Positions 48,020 to 59,451 of a stretch of DNA of 64,000 bases are shown here, piece by piece; position 1 is the stretch's first letter, and each line of letters opens with the position of its first letter. Source of the stretch: Ascaphus truei (lineage: Eukaryota > Chordata > Amphibia > Anura > Ascaphidae). The position numbers were made by a program, and so were the translations under genes. The notes below the pieces were generated by a model. That model was not told the origin of the DNA. It was given only the letters and a program-made list of their open reading frames with translations, and did not search any database. The DNA is taken from positions 18,757,040 to 18,821,039 of the forward strand of contig CM071579.1 of NCBI GenBank assembly GCA_036426205.1, read 5' to 3'.

Positions 48020-48881
48020 GGCATTGGAGGGTTTGGTGCACGTACAGTAACACTTTCGCTGCCAGAGGGGCGCGCGGCCAGTGCATCTGTTCCATGTTTT
48101 GTTCAGGGTTGAACTGGATGCACTGTACAGCTGCACAGCACCGGAGGAGGGTGGGATCCAGGCGTTGGACTTGGGAGACAGACTCTATATGGTGCAATGT
48201 GCACATAGGCAAGAGCTGCTACCTAAACTAATCCTGCTCTGCAAAGCTTCATTAAAACTCTATTCATTATTAACTCCACTGACCGAGGTGCAGATTGGAG
48301 ATATGAATCACAGTGATCCTCAGCATCTCTTTGATACTTGTTCTTGTGTGGGGATAAAACAATGTGGAATTTAGAATGAGAAGATGTTGGACATAATACA
48401 GAAACAGAAAGGACCAGGCGTCTGTGATGTAGTTAAATCATCTTAACGCTCTTCAAGATCAGAATGAACCTAGCAAAACATAAATACTTGTGTGCCTGTT
48501 TAATGATGTTTCTCCAGAACAAGTGCACCAGGTAATTGCCCACAAGGATATACACTATGTAACCATAGCAACACGGAACCATGGTAACTTGCAAACAAGG
48601 GCAGAAGCGACCCTTCCATTAATGTCCGGATGTCATTAACATAATCCATGCTGTGCTTCCAACTGTCTTATCTATAGCTCCTATAGCAAACAAGATGTGG
48701 TTTGTCACTGGTTTACATTCCTTGGGACAATACCTGTGACATCATTTACTACTGACCTGGTGTCCTCACCCACGTGACATGTGAATGAGATGCTCAGTTG
48801 TCCGCTTTGCATGTACAGACTTGAGCTACATTCTAGTGCAGTTTAACCTTGTTTTGGTTAAGAAACACAAGAATTATATTG

Positions 48882-49374
48882 TAATAAGGAACCCCCACTC
48901 TCTCTAATAGCGCGTCTGAGATCAGATGCATTGTAAGGCACCCCAACCCTCTCTAATAGCGCGTCTGAAATCAGATGTATTGTAAGGAACCCCAACCCTC
49001 TCTAATAGCGTGTCTGAGATCAGATGCATTGTAAGGAACCCCAACCCTCTCTAATAGCGCGTCTGAGATCAGATGCATTGTAAGCAACCCCAACCCTCTC
49101 AAATAGTGTTGAGATCAGATGCATTGTAAGGAACCCCTACCCTCTCTAATAGCGTGTCTGAGATCAGATGCATTGTAAGGAACCCCAACCCTCTGTAATA
49201 GCGCGCCTGAGATCTGATGCATTGTAAGGAACCCCGACCCTCTCTAATAGTGTGTCTGAGATCAGATACATTGTAAGTAACCCCCAACTTCTCTAATAGT
49301 GCGTCTGAGATCAGATGCATTGTAAGGAACCCCAACCCTCTCTAATAGCGCGTCTGAGATCAGATGCATTGTAA
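48882..49374 (+). repeat. 49-bp minisatellite, 10 copies
   Basis: Units start TAAGGAACCCCAACCCTCTC and end ATCAGATGCATTG. Ten copies with point variants, one shortened by three bases. They are contiguous without spacers, so this is not a CRISPR array. Confidence 0.95.
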
Positions 49375-50079
49375 ATTCTTCTGTATTTGGTACAATTTTC
49401 AAAATGACCTGATAATTGCAGGGACCCTCTAGCGATGTGTAGGTCATCCATCACTGCTCCCCAATGGACGATGCATTGAAGCCGCCGTGAATTGGAGCAG
49501 CCAGTGTGTGAGTGAGGGACTGGTGACGATTTACTTATGTTGTATTTTTGGGGGACATATTTACTGTGAATATACATTAGATTTTCCACTAAACATTGCA
49601 AAACAGGCTCTCAATTAGTATGCAATAATTGGACTGTAAACTTAAAAGGGGGCTGTCAATTGTATGCCGTGTCTTTTCAAATTTGTGTATCGAGACGCTT
49701 AGCGCTCCTCGCTTCAATGTGTGATTTGGTCACAGGAGAAGTTAGGTGACAGGGTATTTGCTAATCTGCTGTTGTGAGTTATCATGTTGTAAGTGACACT
49801 TTCCTTGCATCTATGCTCCTGTTAGGGCTCCGTGGCGGTACTATCTGTCTCTTAAAGATCAGTCCAATATGTAAGACATGGCGGAATTTGCTTTCTTACA
49901 TTGGACTTAGGAATTTTCTGCCAAACCTGCACCATGCATAAATAATAGCGGACTGATAGATCGCTCCTCCTCCTACCAACAAAAAAAAGCTGTGTGTGCT
50001 GTGCACGCGCATAGTAAGTGAAACTTCTTAGACTTTTGTCACAGAAATTTACTTATAACGCGCGTGCTCGGCACACGTG

Positions 50080-50270
50080 TCAGTCAGTGTATGTGTCAGT
50101 CAGTGTGTGTATGTGTGTGAGTCAGTGTGTGTGTATGTGTGTGAGTCAGTGTGTGTGTATGTGTGTGAGTCAGTGTGTGTGTATGTGTGTCAGTCAGTAT
50201 GTGTGTATGTGTCAGTCAGTGTGTGTATGTGTCAGTCAGTGTGTGTGTGTGTATAGGTGTGTGTGTATGT
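50080..50270 (+). repeat. TG-rich tandem array
   Basis: Units such as GTGTGTGTATGTGTGTGAGT followed by CAGT, about 24-26 bases long, seven to eight copies. Confidence 0.9.
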
Positions 50271-50299
50271 GTCTCTCTTTCTGTGTCCTGCCCCCTCTC

Positions 50300-50920
50300 T
50301 CCTGACTCCCCACCCACCCCAGGCGGAGCTGCGGCTCTGTCTTAGTCTCGACCCCCCTCCCTCCCTCCCCCACATCCTCCCCTCCTATCCTCCCCCTCTC
50401 CCCCATGGAGACGCGGCCGCACCGGGCCCGCCGTATGTGAGGGGCTGATTAAGAGCCCCCCCCCCCTCTGGCAGTGCTGCGTGGGAAGCGGCGCGCTCAA
50501 ACCCCCCGCTTCCCGCGTTACCGGAGCAGGAGCCAGGAGCGCACGATAACGTCTGTGCGCGCATGCGCGGCACATGCTGACAGCGCAGCAGCCGTCATGT
50601 TCCTGGGGCTCCTCTCCTCCTCCGGCACCGGCGGCACTCAGTCAGCAGGACTCGGGGAAGGGGAAGCAAGAGGGAGGAGAGAGGCTGAGCAGCGGCTCCT
50701 CCTCACAGCCGGAAGACTTGAGGGGCTTCCGCCATCTTGGTACACCCACAGTACCGGAAGCTCTGCGCACGTTTAGGGGTAACGGCTATCGCCGCCGCCG
50801 CATGTCACAGCGGGTGGGGGGGGTTGGTTGCGGGTGGGGGGGGGGAGGGGGAGTCACGTCACTTTCGTTTCATTTTCGTCTCCTTCGCTCCAGTTTTGCC
50901 CCATGAGAATAGGTGCCACT
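50300..50920. promoter_or_regulatory. CpG-rich, promoter-like island inside intron 1
   Basis: GC- and CpG-dense sequence with a GCGCATGCGC site (NRF1-like, about 50559), two CCGGAAG sites (ETS-like, near 50709 and 50754), a CCGCCATCTTGG site (YY1-like, 50729-50740) and a GCCGCCGCCGCATG run. This combination is typical of TATA-less vertebrate promoters. It lies 3 kb inside intron 1 from exon 1 and could be an alternative or antisense promoter. I cannot assign a transcript or direction. Confidence 0.5.
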
Positions 50921-53709
50921 AAAGAAGTTTCACTTCAAAAATGAATGATGTCCAAGTCACGGTCACATTATGGCACCAATTGGACATTGGACTCATCCAA
51001 CTATAGTCCCATATTGTGAGAAGTGACATCATTAACATTCAATATCAAAATATCTGTATGACGTCTCTGGGAACAAAAGGGGCGTTGTGTGAAACAATGA
51101 GAAAACAATCTAGCATTCTGATTGGACAGAGCGTTTCGTGTCTCCATGGAGACTGGCGTTAAACAAACCGATTTATACGTCATTGGCAAACGCTACTGCA
51201 AATACATATGATTCATGTTTGGAACTTAAAACATTTCTCTCTGACGCAGTCTCTTCCTACAGTCCACGGCCCCTGAAAAAGCGAAAACCCTGCATATAGG
51301 GGCCATTCTGAAGGGACATGTCTTAACCTCGTCACTCTGGCAGTGGAGGTTTTCACCTGACCACTTATGTGAAAGAACTAGCAGAGAGATGCTTGTGCAA
51401 CATTGAAATAGAAGCACTTCTTACAGGTTAATTGTTAACAATCATTGTGACCTTGGAACTGAGTTGTTCTCATACTGTATGAGCAAGTCCACAAACCTGT
51501 TACAAGAAAGCGTCTGTGTCCAAGTTAATATGTAATATGTGCATATTAATACGTAAGCCCATCGGTACCATCTGCTGCTCGATGGGTACTTGTGAGCCTT
51601 AATATTCCGATCCATTCTTAACAAGCTTGTAACAAAGGATAAACGTCTGGAGGAACAGGCTAGTTACATGGATATTCCACATTATATTAAGGAATGTTTT
51701 AAATTATACTAACTCCTTATGGGATAAGATTGATGCATATGGACAGTGGCATTTAGCTTATCCCATTTGCACTCTATGCCTCCCTTGAAAGCAGGGCCCC
51801 TCTTATCCACACACAACCCCCCAAATCAGGGATTCAACATAAAAAAAATGAGACTTTAGTGTCTAAAATTGTGGATGACCGGGGCATCATAATGTATAAG
51901 CTGTGTTTTTCACAAAGTACCGAATGAGAACCAACTCATATTTATGAAGCTGATACTTCCACACAGGAAAGTGTCCTTGTACAAAGGGGGATACCCCCAT
52001 TCTATGGAGACAAGCACAGGGTTGGTTAATACCTGGCAACTGACTTAATGATAATGATTCAGTCTTGGTTTACTATTCCCATGCCCTGGCCTGTTAGAAA
52101 CATTTGTATAGCAGAGTTAGATCTGAAGAAAGACTAGCCTGGATCTCCTTGATACTGTTGGTGGGTTTATGGCATTATTTACTGGTACTGCAAGAGAATG
52201 CTGTAACCAACTTCAGATCACAAGATCCATCCTGCTTCTGTCTCCATCACCCGGGGTGGTCTCTATACCATCAGAATGACGCTGTAGCATACAGGATTAC
52301 TCCCAGTCAGTATTCGGCTGTATACAATATTACATGCAATCAGGAATACAGTTACAATTGATGAATCTGTAACCAAATCTCCGTAAAACCAAATCCTTCA
52401 ACAACCAATCTTCCGTGGAAACAAAACATACAAGTGTTTCGGTAAACCTTTTTCTAAAGGAAACGGCAGGTTTAACACTTTGGCCCAGTTCCATAAAACG
52501 GTGTTAAGCTTTAGCATGCCCCAGCTGCCATTCATATGAACAGGTAGAAAGGCGCGTTAAGGCCGGGAAATCGGACAGGTGACAATCCACCATTCATCGG
52601 ATATAAATGTATAAAGGTTACAAGCTTGTGGAAACGGTTATTCCGTTTTCCCAATGGTTACTTTGTGGTGTTCCCTTGTATGTTACCCTATTTGTATTTC
52701 TGCCTTTAATGAACTATTTTGTTGGCAAAGGGGCAGTTCCATATGTCAAAGTGTCGGTGCGGATCTCGAGCTCGTGGCCAGAAACACCGGTGACGGTTAC
52801 TGGCATCGGCAAACTAAACAAATACTTAGCGCATGGAGATATTCAAGGGCCCCAACTGACCTTGCTTTTTACATTGCCTTTGCCTTATTTATAGAAGGAC
52901 TTTTCTTTAATCAAAACTACCATTCTTATCTTTGTAGTGGTAGATGGCTATGCTGCATTGAGAGGCATTTTTACCATGGGCAGACACCATTGACCAAGTG
53001 GTTTTGATCTGCTGTCAAATTCTATGTTTACCAAAAGATTGGCACATATTGGGTGGGCACGTGCCCCTTCTGTACTGGGATATCCCCTTGGCAGCCTGGG
53101 GGTTAGGAGGAGGAGGAGGTCCCTAATATATTTCTGCTTCTTGTCACCAGTGGGCTGTTCACTGTGGCTATTGATTGAATGTACTATATAATGAATATAG
53201 TCTAATAATATATATGAGCTATATTTTAATATCATGCCATTAATATAGATACTTTGGTCATGGCTCTGCTATTAATCAATCCCTAGCCATGGCTGACTGA
53301 CAACAATGCCAGGGAAGGTTCCATTGTTATCGAGGATATCTAAAGCAAGGAATAGGCTGAGCGAAGAACTATAGAAAGTCCAAAACGTGTCATCTGCCCA
53401 TTCACCCACTACACGAAATAACCCATTCAGTGCTGGCGTTGGGACAGCGTTCTCTCGGTGCGATAGCAGTGACAATATTAAAGAAAGTGCTGCAGATAAC
53501 GACACTATCCACAGGCACATTCTGCATGCATTACTGCAACCCAGGGATAAATGAACCCATTTGCACGGTGAAAGGGTTATAGACCTCTTCAGCCCTTAAT
53601 GGGCTCGCCTGCCAGACCTCAGATGACGCTTATAAATCAATTCTGCAGTATGGCATTGCTATGGAATAACTGCTTCAGCAGCAGACTTGCACGCTCTTTG
53701 CATCCTTAC

Positions 53710-53803
53710 CGTTCAGGGCGTGCACGTGTTGCAGCAAGGCTAGAGTCACAGCCAGCAGCAGCAGCAGGGCTGGAGATCTGGTCCATTTTGCTGAAGGTGT
53801 CAT
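53710..53803 (-). CDS. KIAA1549L: KIAA1549L-like gene, exon 1 (signal peptide)
   Basis: This exon encodes 31 residues plus one base. It reads MTPSAKWTRS, then a hydrophobic core rich in Leu (residues 11-24), then a plausible signal peptidase site after VHA (residue 29), so the product should enter the secretory pathway as a type I membrane protein. The start at 53803 has A at -3. An upstream in-frame ATG at 53914 would add 37 polar residues ahead of the hydrophobic core and has a weaker context. The exon ends at a strong donor (G|GTAAGG) in phase 1. The next coding exon found, 35.7 kb away, starts in the matching phase, and the split codon reads GAT (Asp). Joining this exon to the gene is inference from phase, strand, signal peptide and absence of a better candidate. 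Transcript data would settle it. Confidence 0.65.
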
Positions 53804-54010
53804 CCTGGGGTCCTGGCATTCTCTGGTTTTGACACCAATCCGCCCCACTGAGGCTGTGACCATGGCATGCACCCCTGGGTCCTCATCACCAGGCCATTTC
53901 CCAGCGGGAGCCATTAGTGGGGTTTAAACAGGCACCCAAAATGCATGAGAAGGATTCGCCCCCTTGGGTGACAGCCCTCTATCATTAGGTGCTATTGGAT
54001 GTGACGCCGT
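53804..54010 (-). promoter_or_regulatory. Possible core promoter of the KIAA1549L-like gene
   Basis: Reading the minus strand towards exon 1, there is a CCAAT pentamer (53998-53994) and about 70 bases later a TATA-like TTTAAA (53928-53923), roughly 120 bases before the chosen ATG. A start site 25-30 bases after the TATA-like box would place the upstream ATG at 53914 outside the mRNA, which agrees with the chosen start. The segment is not a CpG island. Short motifs like these occur by chance, so this is a weak call. Confidence 0.3.
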
Positions 54011-54454
54011 CTTCCTGCCAATTGATAGGTCCCCTGGGTGCTGGAGGTGCCTGGCTGGTGCAGTGCTAGGTGCTCATGCTACGATCAGATTGGTCTTGGC
54101 ACATGTTGACCCAGGCAGGTTGGCTTCGGCCAGCTGGAGGTGCGGTCATTCCGCGTTTTCTGTTGCTCTGGGGATGCAACTGTTATTGCAGCTCGGAAAC
54201 GTCTTTCCATTGAGAAAGAGATCACGTAGCAAGCAGCTGAAGAAGAAAAGAAAAACCCCATTCATAGCAAGCGTCTGCTGACTGGGGTTAGGGGGACCTC
54301 TACTGGGTACAATGGGCAGTAAGATGCATGTTATTGGACCCACAACCATTTATTACAGTGTACCAGTATTCACACCTCACAGTCACAGGGCTGTGTGTGG
54401 GAATTGTTCAGCAAGTCAGATTGTGTGCGGTTTGTAATATGGGGCTTTACAGTG
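53811..54454. other. Sequence between exon 1 and the tandem arrays
   Basis: About 640 bases without recognisable repeats, including the possible promoter. Everything further upstream to 60.7 kb is dominated by tandem arrays. Confidence 0.5.
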
Positions 54455-55587
54455 ACAGCTGGGGGAGGATATGCTGTTGGGGCATAGTACAGCTGGGGGA
54501 GGATATGCTGTTGGGGCATAGTACAGCTGGGGGAGGATATGCTGTTGGGGCATAGTACAGCTGGGGGAGGATATGCCTGTTTGGGGCATCATATACATGC
54601 GGGGGAGGGATATGCTGTTGGGGCATAGTACAGCTGGGCGGGAGGATATGCTGTTGGGGCTAGTACAGCTGGGGTGAGATTGCTGTGGGGCATAGTACAG
54701 CTGGGGGAGGATATGCTGTTGGGGCATAGTACAGCTGGGGGAGGATATGCTGTTGGGGCATAGTACAGCTGGGGGAGGACATTCTGTTGGGCATAGTACA
54801 GCTGGGGTGGGAATATGCTGTTGGGGGCATAGTTCAGCTGGGGGAGATATCTGTTTGGGCGCGTACAAGGCTTGGGAGATATGCTGTTGGGGCACTGATT
54901 ACAGGCTGGGGGAGGATATGCTGTTGGGCATAGTCAGCTGGGGGAGGATATGCTGTTGGGGCATAGTACAGCTGGGGGAGGAATGGTTGGGGCATATAAC
55001 AGCGGGGGAGATATGCTGTTGGGAGTAGTACAGCTGGGGGGGATATGCTGTTGGGGCATAGTACAGCTGGGGAGGATATGCTGTTGGGTGCATAGTACAG
55101 CTGGGGGAGGATATGCTGTTGGGGCATAGTACACTGGGGAGGATATGCTGTTGGGGTGCATAGTAAGTCTGGAGGATATGCTGTTGGGGCATAGACAGCT
55201 GGGGAGATATGCTGTTGGGGCATAGTACGCCTGGGGAGATATGCTGTTTGGGGCATAGTACAGCTGGGGAGGATATGCTTGTTGGGGCATAGTACAGCTG
55301 GGGGAGGATATGCTGTTGGGGCTGTACAGTGGGGAGGATTGCTGTTGGGGCATAGTACAGCTGGGGAGTAGCTGTTGGCATAGTTACAACAGCTGGGAGG
55401 ATATGCTGTTGGGCATAGTACAGCTGGTGGGAGGATTGCTGTTGGGGCTAGTACAGCTGGGGGAGGATATTCTGTTGGGCATAGTACAGCTGGGGGAGGA
55501 TATGCTGTAGGGCATAGTACAGCTGGGGGAGGATATGCTGTTAGGGCATAGTACAGCTGGGGGAGGATATGCTGTTAGGGCATAGTA
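54455..55587 (+). repeat. 34-bp minisatellite, about 33 copies
   Basis: Unit: ACAGCTGGGGGAGGATATGC followed by TGTTGGGGCATAGT. The outer units are nearly perfect, while the middle units carry many one-base deletions and insertions. Confidence 0.97.
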
Positions 55588-55734
55588 TTGCCAGCGGTAA
55601 TGTGTGGAAAGAGGAGCATTTTAGTGATGATTCCTATTGTAACGTAATAACACTACACACAAACTGGGGTCAGGACGGACAGGAATGAAACTTCTGCAAA
55701 TATAAATATATAGATGATGTATTCACCATTTTTA

Positions 55735-55815
55735 CACACACACACTCTCACACACACTCTCACACACACACACACACACACTCACACACACACTCACTCA
55801 CACTCACACACTCAT
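55735..55815 (+). repeat. (CA)n/(CACT)n microsatellite
   Basis: Simple CA repeat with interspersed CTCACA. Confidence 0.95.
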
Positions 55816-55928
55816 ATTATGCTAGGTCTTCTTGGGTTACCTGACTTGTGTATTTTATGACCCACGTACGTGTTTGGTTTAGGGTCAAACAGTGGTAAGA
55901 TGTATGGCGTTTTATTGCACATGTTAGG

Positions 55929-56099
55929 CCAGGGGGTCCCCAACTCCAGTGCTCAAGAACCCCCAACAGGTCAGGTTTCAAGATGTCCCTGCCTCAACAC
56001 AGGTGGCCATCACAATGACTGATCACCTTGCTGGAAGCTGGGCTATCCTTATATTCTGACCGTGTTGGGTCCTTGAGCACACCAGGAGTGGGCCCTCCT
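55929..56099. mobile_element. Palindromic MITE (AACAGGTCAGG family), copy 9
   Basis: Diverged copy between the 34-bp and 25-bp tandem arrays. It is recognisable by CCCCAACTCCAGTGCTCAAG and AACAGGTCAGG with an inverted partner near 56060. Confidence 0.65.
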
Positions 56100-56333
56100 G
56101 GTTAAGGGATGATGGATGGTGTTTGCAGTTCCTTGGTTTATAGGTACTTCTTATTGCTTCTATTTCAGGGGAGATGGGCTGTTTCTTGTACTTCTGTTGG
56201 TTTATAGAGGGGCCGAATGTTGGCGAACCCAGTTTGCGGCTCACTGGGAGAGTGTTATGTCGGGGGGGAGGGCTGGGGTGGGGGCTTTTTTTTCCATCTT
56301 GTGCACGCTTTTGAAAATGTATTTTTGTAACGT

Positions 56334-58919
56334 ATGTAACACCTCTTCTTTGGAGTCCACAAAGTGTCTTTTCAGGTGTTGTTCCGTGTCTTATTACCTT
56401 GTTCTCAGGGTGCTGGCATTTGAGCGGTTTTCCTTGTTTCAGGGTTCAGTGTTACCATTGTTTCTCAAGGGGCAGGGTTTACCATTGTTCTCTGGGGTGC
56501 TGGCATCGTGCAGGGGTTACCTTGTTCTCAGGGTGCTAGGCATTCGTGCAGGGGTTACCTTGTTCTCAGGTGCAGGGGTTACCTTGTTCTCAGGGTGCAG
56601 GGGTTACCTTGTTCTCAGGGTGCTGGCATTCGTGCAGGGGTTACCTTGTTCTCAGGGTACAGGGGTTACCTTGTTCACAGGGTGTAACACCTCATCTTTG
56701 GAGTGCCACAAAGTGTCTTTTCAGGTGTTGTTCCGTGTCTTTATTACCTTGTTCTCAGGGTGCTGGCATTTGAGCAGGGGTTACCTTGTTCTCAGGGTGC
56801 AGGGGTTACCTGTTTCTCAGGGTGCAGGGGTTACCTTGTCTCAGGGTGCAGGGTTACCTCGTCTTCTCGGTGTGCAGGGGTTACACTTTGTTCTCCCGGG
56901 TGCAGGGGTTACCTCTGTTCTCTTAGGTGCAGGGCTCCCTTGTCTCGGGGTGCTGGCATTCGTGCAGGGGTTACCTTGTTCTCAGGGCTGGCATTCGTGG
57001 CAAGGGTTACCTTGTTCTCATGGGTGCGGGGTGTAACCCTTGTTCTCAGGGTACAGGGTTTACCTTGTTCTCAGGGTGCAGGGGTTACCTTGTTCTCAGG
57101 GTACAGGGGTTATCTTGTTCTCAGGATGCAGGGGTTACCTTGTTCTCAGGGTGCTGGCATTCGTGCAGGGGTTACCTTGTTCTCAGGGTACAGGGGTTCC
57201 CTTGGTTCACTAGGGTGCTGGCTTTCGAGCATGGGGTTTACCTTGTTCCTAGGGTGCAGGGGGTTACCTTGTTTCTAAGGTGTGCAGGGGTTACCTTGTT
57301 TCTCAGGGTGCAGGGCTTACCCTTGTTCTCGGGGGTGCTGGCTTCGTAGGCAGGGTTACCTTGGTTCTCATGGTGCTGGCATCTGAGGGGTTTCCTTGTT
57401 CTCAGGGTGCAGGGTTACCTTTTTCTCAGGGTGCAGGGTTTACCTTGTCTCAGGGTGCTGGCATTCGCAGGGGTTACCATTGTTCTCAGGGTACAGGGGT
57501 TCCATTGTTCAGAGGGTGTAACACCTCATCTTGGATGCCACAAGTGTCTTTTTCAGGTTTGTTCCGTTCTGTTATACCTTGTTCTAAGGGTGGCTGGCAT
57601 TTGAGGCAGGGTTACCAGGTGTCTCAGGTTGCAGGTGTTTACCTTGTTTCAGGTGGAGAGGGTTACCTTTTCTCATGGGTGGCAGGGTTACCTCATTCTC
57701 GTGTGCAGGGGTTTTACCTGTTGTTCTCAGGGTGCAGGGGTTAGCCTTGTTTCTCAGGTGGCAGGGCCTTGACCTTTGTTCCTCCTACGGGGTGCTGGCA
57801 TTTCGTGCAGGGTTACTGTGTTCTCAGGGTGCGCGGCAATTCGTGCAGGGTTTACCTTGTTTCTTCATCGGTGATCAGGTGTTACCTTGTTTCTCAGTGG
57901 GTACAGGGTTTACCCTTGTTCTCCAGGTGCATGGGTTACCTTGTTCTCCAGGTGTACAGGGTTATCTTTTTCTCAGATGCAGGGTTACCTTGTTCTCGGG
58001 TGCTGGCATTCTGCAGGGTGTACCTTGTTCTCAGGGTACAGGGGTTACCTTTTCTCAGGGTACAGGGTTACCTTGTTCTCAGGGTGCTGGCATTCGGCAG
58101 GGGTTTACCTTGTTCTCTGGGCTCAGGGGTTACCTTGTTCTAAAGGTGCAGGGGTTACCTTGTTCTCAGGTGGTTCCTGTGTCAGGTGGCAGGGGTTCCC
58201 CTTGTTCTCAGGGTGCAGGGTTTATCTGTTCTCAGGTGCGTGCATTCAACAGGATTTACCTTGTTTCTCAGGGTGCTGGCATTTGAGCAGAGTTGGTTAT
58301 CTTGTTCCAGGTGCAGGGTTACCTTGTTCTCAGGTGCAGGGGTTCCTTGTTCTCAGGGTGCAGGGGTTACCTTGTTCTCGTCGTGTGCAGGGGTTACCGT
58401 TGTTTCTCGGTGTGCCGGGTTACCAACCTGTTCTCTGTGGCAGTGGTTCCCTTGTTCTCAGGGTGCAGGGGTTACCTTGGTTCAGGTACAGTTACTTGTT
58501 CTCAGGGTGCTGGCATCGTGCATAGCGGTTACCTTGATCTCGGGGTGCATGGGTTTTACCTTGTTCTCAGGGTGCTGGCATTCGTGCATGGGTTACCCTT
58601 TGATCCGGTGCAGGGGTACCTTTATCTCGGGTGCAGGGGTTACCTGATTCTCGGGGTGCAGGGTATTACCTTGTTCTCCAGGGTGCAGGGGTTACCTGAT
58701 CCCGGGGTGCATGGGGTTACCTTGTTCTCAGGGTGCAGGGGTTACCTTGAGCTCGGGGTGCAGGGGTTACCTTGATCTCGGGGTGCAGGTGTTTCCTTGT
58801 TCTCAGGTGCAGGGTTTCCTTGTTCTCAGGGTGCAGGGGTTACCTTGATCTCGGGGTCAGGGTTACCTGATCTTGGGGTGCAGGGTTACCTTGTTCTCAG
58901 GGTGCTGCATTCATGCAGG
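56334..58919 (+). repeat. 25-bp minisatellite with higher-order structure, 2.6 kb
   Basis: Basic unit GGGGTTACCTTGTTCTCAGG plus GTGCA. A subset of units carries a CTGGCATTCGTGCA insert. A longer block (AACACCTCATCTTTGGAGT to GTTCCGTGTC) recurs at about 56336, 56685 and 57518. Single-base indels are common. Confidence 0.97.
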
Positions 58920-59219
58920 CTTGGGGATGGTAAAGCCAATAATAGGCCAGGCTCCAGGCGCACTTTTCTTTATTCACAGGACACCACATACAAGCTTCTT
59001 CCTGTTGCGTGCTCATGTAGCATCCCCCCTCCTCCACTGGGGTCCCTTGGCAGGGGGCGCCTCTTGTATGAGAATTCACACCCTAATCCACCCTGGCAGA
59101 ACGGGAAGATTCTTACACGTGATGTCATATTGGTCATGGCACACGTTTCATGTGATGTCGGTTGCCCCTGACGCTGCAGGAAGTAAGAGACACACACACA
59201 ACCCCTCTCTTACTTTGGG

Positions 59220-59417
59220 TGAGGCCGGAGACTCTGCACTCCCTCCTCCCTCCGCCTCCCTCCTCCCTCCCCCCCCTCCTCCTCCGCTCCCTCCTCCCAG
59301 CTCCCTCCAAAAAAGAAAAACCCCCACCCCACCCCCCCCCCCAAAACAAAAGAAACCACCACCCCGCAAATAACACCGCCCAAACCCCAACAAACCAAAA
59401 AAAAAAAACACCAAAGG

Positions 59418-59451
<34 letters not shown>

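Larger units (their letters stand above)
18004..53709 (-). other. KIAA1549L-like gene, intron 1 (35.7 kb)
   Basis: A long first intron linking the signal-peptide exon to the mucin exon. Most of it is repeats, listed separately. The stretches 20490-21229, 22505-23220, 25760-26140, 27706-28860, 34360-35640, 36673-37368, 37709-38790, 41280-42180, 44108-45850, 48020-48880, 49375-50080 and 50920-53700 contain no gene or element that I can name. The last of these is low in repeats and could hold regulatory sequence. Confidence 0.55.

Noticed and set aside
48882..49374. Possible CRISPR-like array
   Set aside because: Units are contiguous without unique spacers, and the setting is a vertebrate intron.
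50474..50906. Plus-strand frames in the CpG island as a coding first exon
   Set aside because: Arg/Ala/Gly composition follows from GC content; no recognisable protein and no convincing donor linked to another exon.
52104..52361. 85-residue plus-strand frame with a hydrophobic N-terminal part
   Set aside because: Isolated, no splice context or similarity; expected by chance in this much AT-balanced sequence.
54416..58775. Many long frames on both strands
   Set aside because: Unit lengths of 34 and 25 bases cycle through all frames without stops; composition is purely repetitive.
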